Shown here: positions 62,361 through 64,000 of the stretch, piece by piece
Layout: every line of letters begins with the position of its first letter
How positions within the stretch are numbered: the first letter of the stretch is position 1
Origin: Streptomyces sp. DH24
GTDB taxonomy: Bacteria; Actinomycetota; Actinomycetes; Streptomycetales; Streptomycetaceae
Assembly: GCF_029813775.1 (NCBI RefSeq)
Contig: NZ_JARVKW010000005.1
Location: 62,001-126,000 of the forward strand
Reading direction: 5' to 3'
DNA: 64,000 bases
Translations under genes and position numbers: made by a program
Notes under the pieces: generated by a model
Database searches by the model: none
Told to the model about the DNA's origin: nothing
What the model saw: only the letters and a program-made list of their open reading frames with translations

Positions 62361-63908
62361 ATGAGACGACCAGTCGCACTGCGACTCTGTGCGGTGCTGG
62401 CCACGGGGGCCGTCGCCGCCGCGGCCGGAGTGGCGCTGTCGATGCCCGAGGCGTCGGCCGCGACCGCCGGCGCCACCGGCTTCGCGAGCCAGAACGGCGG
62501 GACCACCGGCGGAGCGGGCGGGCAGACCGTCCGTGCCACCACGGGCACCGCGATCCACCAGGCCCTGTGCACCCGGGCCAGCAGCAGCACCCCCATCACC
62601 ATCCAGGTGGAGGGGACCGTCAACCACGGCAACACCAGCAAGGTGTCCGGCCCCAGTTGCAGCACCGCCGACGGCGTGATCGAGCTGAAGCAGATCAGCA
62701 ACGTCACCATCGTGGGCGTCGGCAGCGGCGCCGTCTTCGACCAGGTGGGCATCCACATCCGCGACGCCCGCAACATCATCATCCAGAACGTGACGGTCAG
62801 GAACGTCAAGAAGTCGGGCTCGCCCACCTCCAACGGCGGTGACGCCATCGGCATGGAGAGCAACGTCCGCAACGTCTGGGTCGACCACACCACGCTGGAG
62901 GCGTCCGGCGGGGAGTCGGAGGGCTACGACGGCCTGTTCGACATGAAGAACAACACCCAGTACGTGACCCTGTCGTACAGCGTCCTGCGCAACTCCGGCC
63001 GCGGCGGCCTCATCGGGTCCAGCGAGAGCGACCTGTCCAACGGCTACGTCACGTTCCACCACAACCTGTACGAGAACATCGACTCCCGCGCGCCCCTGCT
63101 GCGCGGCGGCATCGGCCACATGTACAACAACCACTACAAGAGCCTCAACGACTCCGGCATCAACTCCCGGGCCGGCGCCAAGGCCAAGGTGGACAACAAC
63201 TACTTCGAGGACTCCAAGGACGTCCTCGGCACCTTCTACACCGACGCCAAGGGCTACTGGCAGGTCGGCGGCAACATCTTCGACAACGTGACCTGGTCCA
63301 GCCCCGGCACCGACAACTACCCCGCCGGGCCCAATCCGACGTCCAACACCACCGTGAGCATCCCGTACGCCTTCAGCCCCGACCCGGCCACCTGCGTGCC
63401 GAGCGTCGTGAGCCAGACGGCGGGCGCGGGCAAGGGACTTCGCGTGTCCGACGGCAGCTGCACCCCGCAGACCCCGAGCCCCACGCCGACCACCCCCACG
63501 CCCGACCCCACCGACCCCACGCCCACCCCGACCCGGCCCGGCGGCACCAACCTCAGCCTCGCGGCCGGCGCCGACGGCACCAGCAAGGCCGACGGGACCA
63601 GCTACGGCAACGTGCGCGACGGTGACCTGAGCACCCACTGGTCGCCGTCCGGCTCCACCGGCTCCGTCTCCGTGAAGTGGGGCTCCGCCACCACCGTCTC
63701 CACGGTCACCATCCGGGAGGCGGCGGGCTCCGCGGGCGCGATCGGGTCCTGGAGGGTCGTCAACCACGACACCGGCGCCGTCCTCGCCACCGGAAGCGGC
63801 GCGGGCGTCATCGACATCCCGACGACCACCCTGAGCAAGATCACGTTCCAGATCACCGGCTCGACCGGCACCCCGAAGGTCGCCGAGTTCGAGACGTACG
63901 CGAGCTAG
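62361..63908 (+). CDS. Secreted pectate lyase (PL1) with C-terminal discoidin-like domain
   Basis: This 515-residue protein has a signal peptide (RRPVALRLCAVLATGAVAAA, cut near ASA). A parallel beta-helix pectate lyase domain (about 40-370) follows, with GIHIRDARNIIIQNVTVRNV split across coils, DAIGMESNVRNVWVDHTTL (Ca ligands) and FHHNLYENIDSRAPLLRGG with the catalytic Arg. A Thr/Pro linker (about 375-395) leads to an F5/8-type C domain ending EFETYAS that probably binds polysaccharide. It cleaves polygalacturonate by beta-elimination outside the cell. GGTGAGGCGAG precedes ATG 62361, and two LacI-type operators lie upstream. Confidence 0.92.
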   Translation: MRRPVALRLCAVLATGAVAAAAGVALSMPEASAATAGATGFASQNGGTTGGAGGQTVRATTGTAIHQALCTRASSSTPITIQVEGTVNHGNTSKVSGPSCSTADGVIELKQISNVTIVGVGSGAVFDQVGIHIRDARNIIIQNVTVRNVKKSGSPTSNGGDAIGMESNVRNVWVDHTTLEASGGESEGYDGLFDMKNNTQYVTLSYSVLRNSGRGGLIGSSESDLSNGYVTFHHNLYENIDSRAPLLRGGIGHMYNNHYKSLNDSGINSRAGAKAKVDNNYFEDSKDVLGTFYTDAKGYWQVGGNIFDNVTWSSPGTDNYPAGPNPTSNTTVSIPYAFSPDPATCVPSVVSQTAGAGKGLRVSDGSCTPQTPSPTPTTPTPDPTDPTPTPTRPGGTNLSLAAGADGTSKADGTSYGNVRDGDLSTHWSPSGSTGSVSVKWGSATTVSTVTIREAAGSAGAIGSWRVVNHDTGAVLATGSGAGVIDIPTTTLSKITFQITGSTGTPKVAEFETYAS

Positions 63909-63917
63909 GACGGGCGC

Positions 63918-63943
63918 GGGGGCCGCAGCCGACCGCGGTCCCC
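63918..63943. terminator. Terminator between pectate lyase and the next gene
   Basis: GGGGGCCGC pairs with GCGGTCCCC (9 bp, one G-U) around an 8-base loop, 10 bases past the lyase stop. Confidence 0.6.
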
Positions 63944-63946
63944 GCG

Positions 63947-64000
63947 CTACGCCCCGCCGCGCGCCGCCAGCGCCGCCAGCAGCCTGTGCAGCGGTTCCGT
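63947..64000 (-). CDS. C-terminal end of a leftward gene (partial)
   Basis: From the window edge the minus-strand frame reads TEPLHRLLAALAARGGA and stops at 63947-63949, just beyond the terminator. Seventeen residues are too few to name the product. Confidence 0.35.
   Translation of the reverse strand, partial: TEPLHRLLAALAARGGA

Overview
The window is very high-GC actinobacterial DNA, almost certainly from a Streptomyces. It has GTG, TTG and probably CTG starts, a TTA codon in a biosynthetic megaenzyme, MazG, DUF305, DUF397 and SARP-type genes, and the order nadE, glnA2-like, panB that I recall from the S. coelicolor chromosome. No CRISPR array, rRNA, canonical tRNA or complete insertion sequence was seen.

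Bases 1-25051 are the right part of a biosynthetic gene cluster organised around a divergent promoter region at 6962-7395. Leftward lie an ATP-grasp ligase, a PLP aminotransferase, an amino-acid permease, a cation/proton antiporter and a free-standing condensation-like enzyme cut by the window edge. Rightward lie a small carrier protein, a short-chain dehydrogenase, a stand-alone AMP ligase, a CmlS-type flavin halogenase, an aldo/keto reductase, a 17-codon micro-ORF, an MFS exporter and a 3641-residue hybrid synthase. I read the synthase as AL-ACP-KS-AT-ACP-luciferase-like monooxygenase-C-A-PCP-C. The inference is a chlorinated, oxygenated acyl-amino-acid product released without a thioesterase, with the ATP-grasp enzyme possibly adding another amide bond. 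The synthase carries an in-frame TTA codon, which predicts bldA dependence.

Bases 25052-26230 hold the most unusual object. A 243-residue protein I do not recognise (25127-25858) is followed by about 300 bases of strongly structured, apparently non-coding sequence. Part of that sequence (26065-26137) folds as a circularly permuted tRNA: variable loop, T arm, 3' acceptor strand, 7-base linker, 5' acceptor strand, U8-A9, D arm, residue 26, with the anticodon stem left open and continuing into a longer stem. This is the topology of the tRNA-mimicking module of bacterial Y RNAs (YrlA), but no TROVE/Rsr gene is adjacent. A protein plus structured-RNA ribonucleoprotein is the leading hypothesis.

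Bases 26378-64000 are mostly ordinary chromosome: MazG-like, DoxX, SnoaL-like, SDR, PhoD phosphatase, Gfo/Idh oxidoreductase, Bcr/CflA exporter, serine hydrolase, Rsm22-like methyltransferase, TetR regulator, prim-pol protein, lipoprotein, PhzF, heme oxygenase with an iron box, methionine aminopeptidase, F420-dependent NADP reductase, M50 peptidase, a large AfsR/SARP-type regulator, a DrrAB-like ABC exporter, panB, EEP phosphatase, MFS exporter, FG-GAP protein, glnA2-like, DUF3105/DUF305 pair, nadE, a decayed XRE/DUF397 pair and a secreted pectate lyase with LacI-type operators upstream. Several intergenic regions carry GC-rich tandem repeats, and one 46-47-base hairpin element occurs twice, 18 kb apart.
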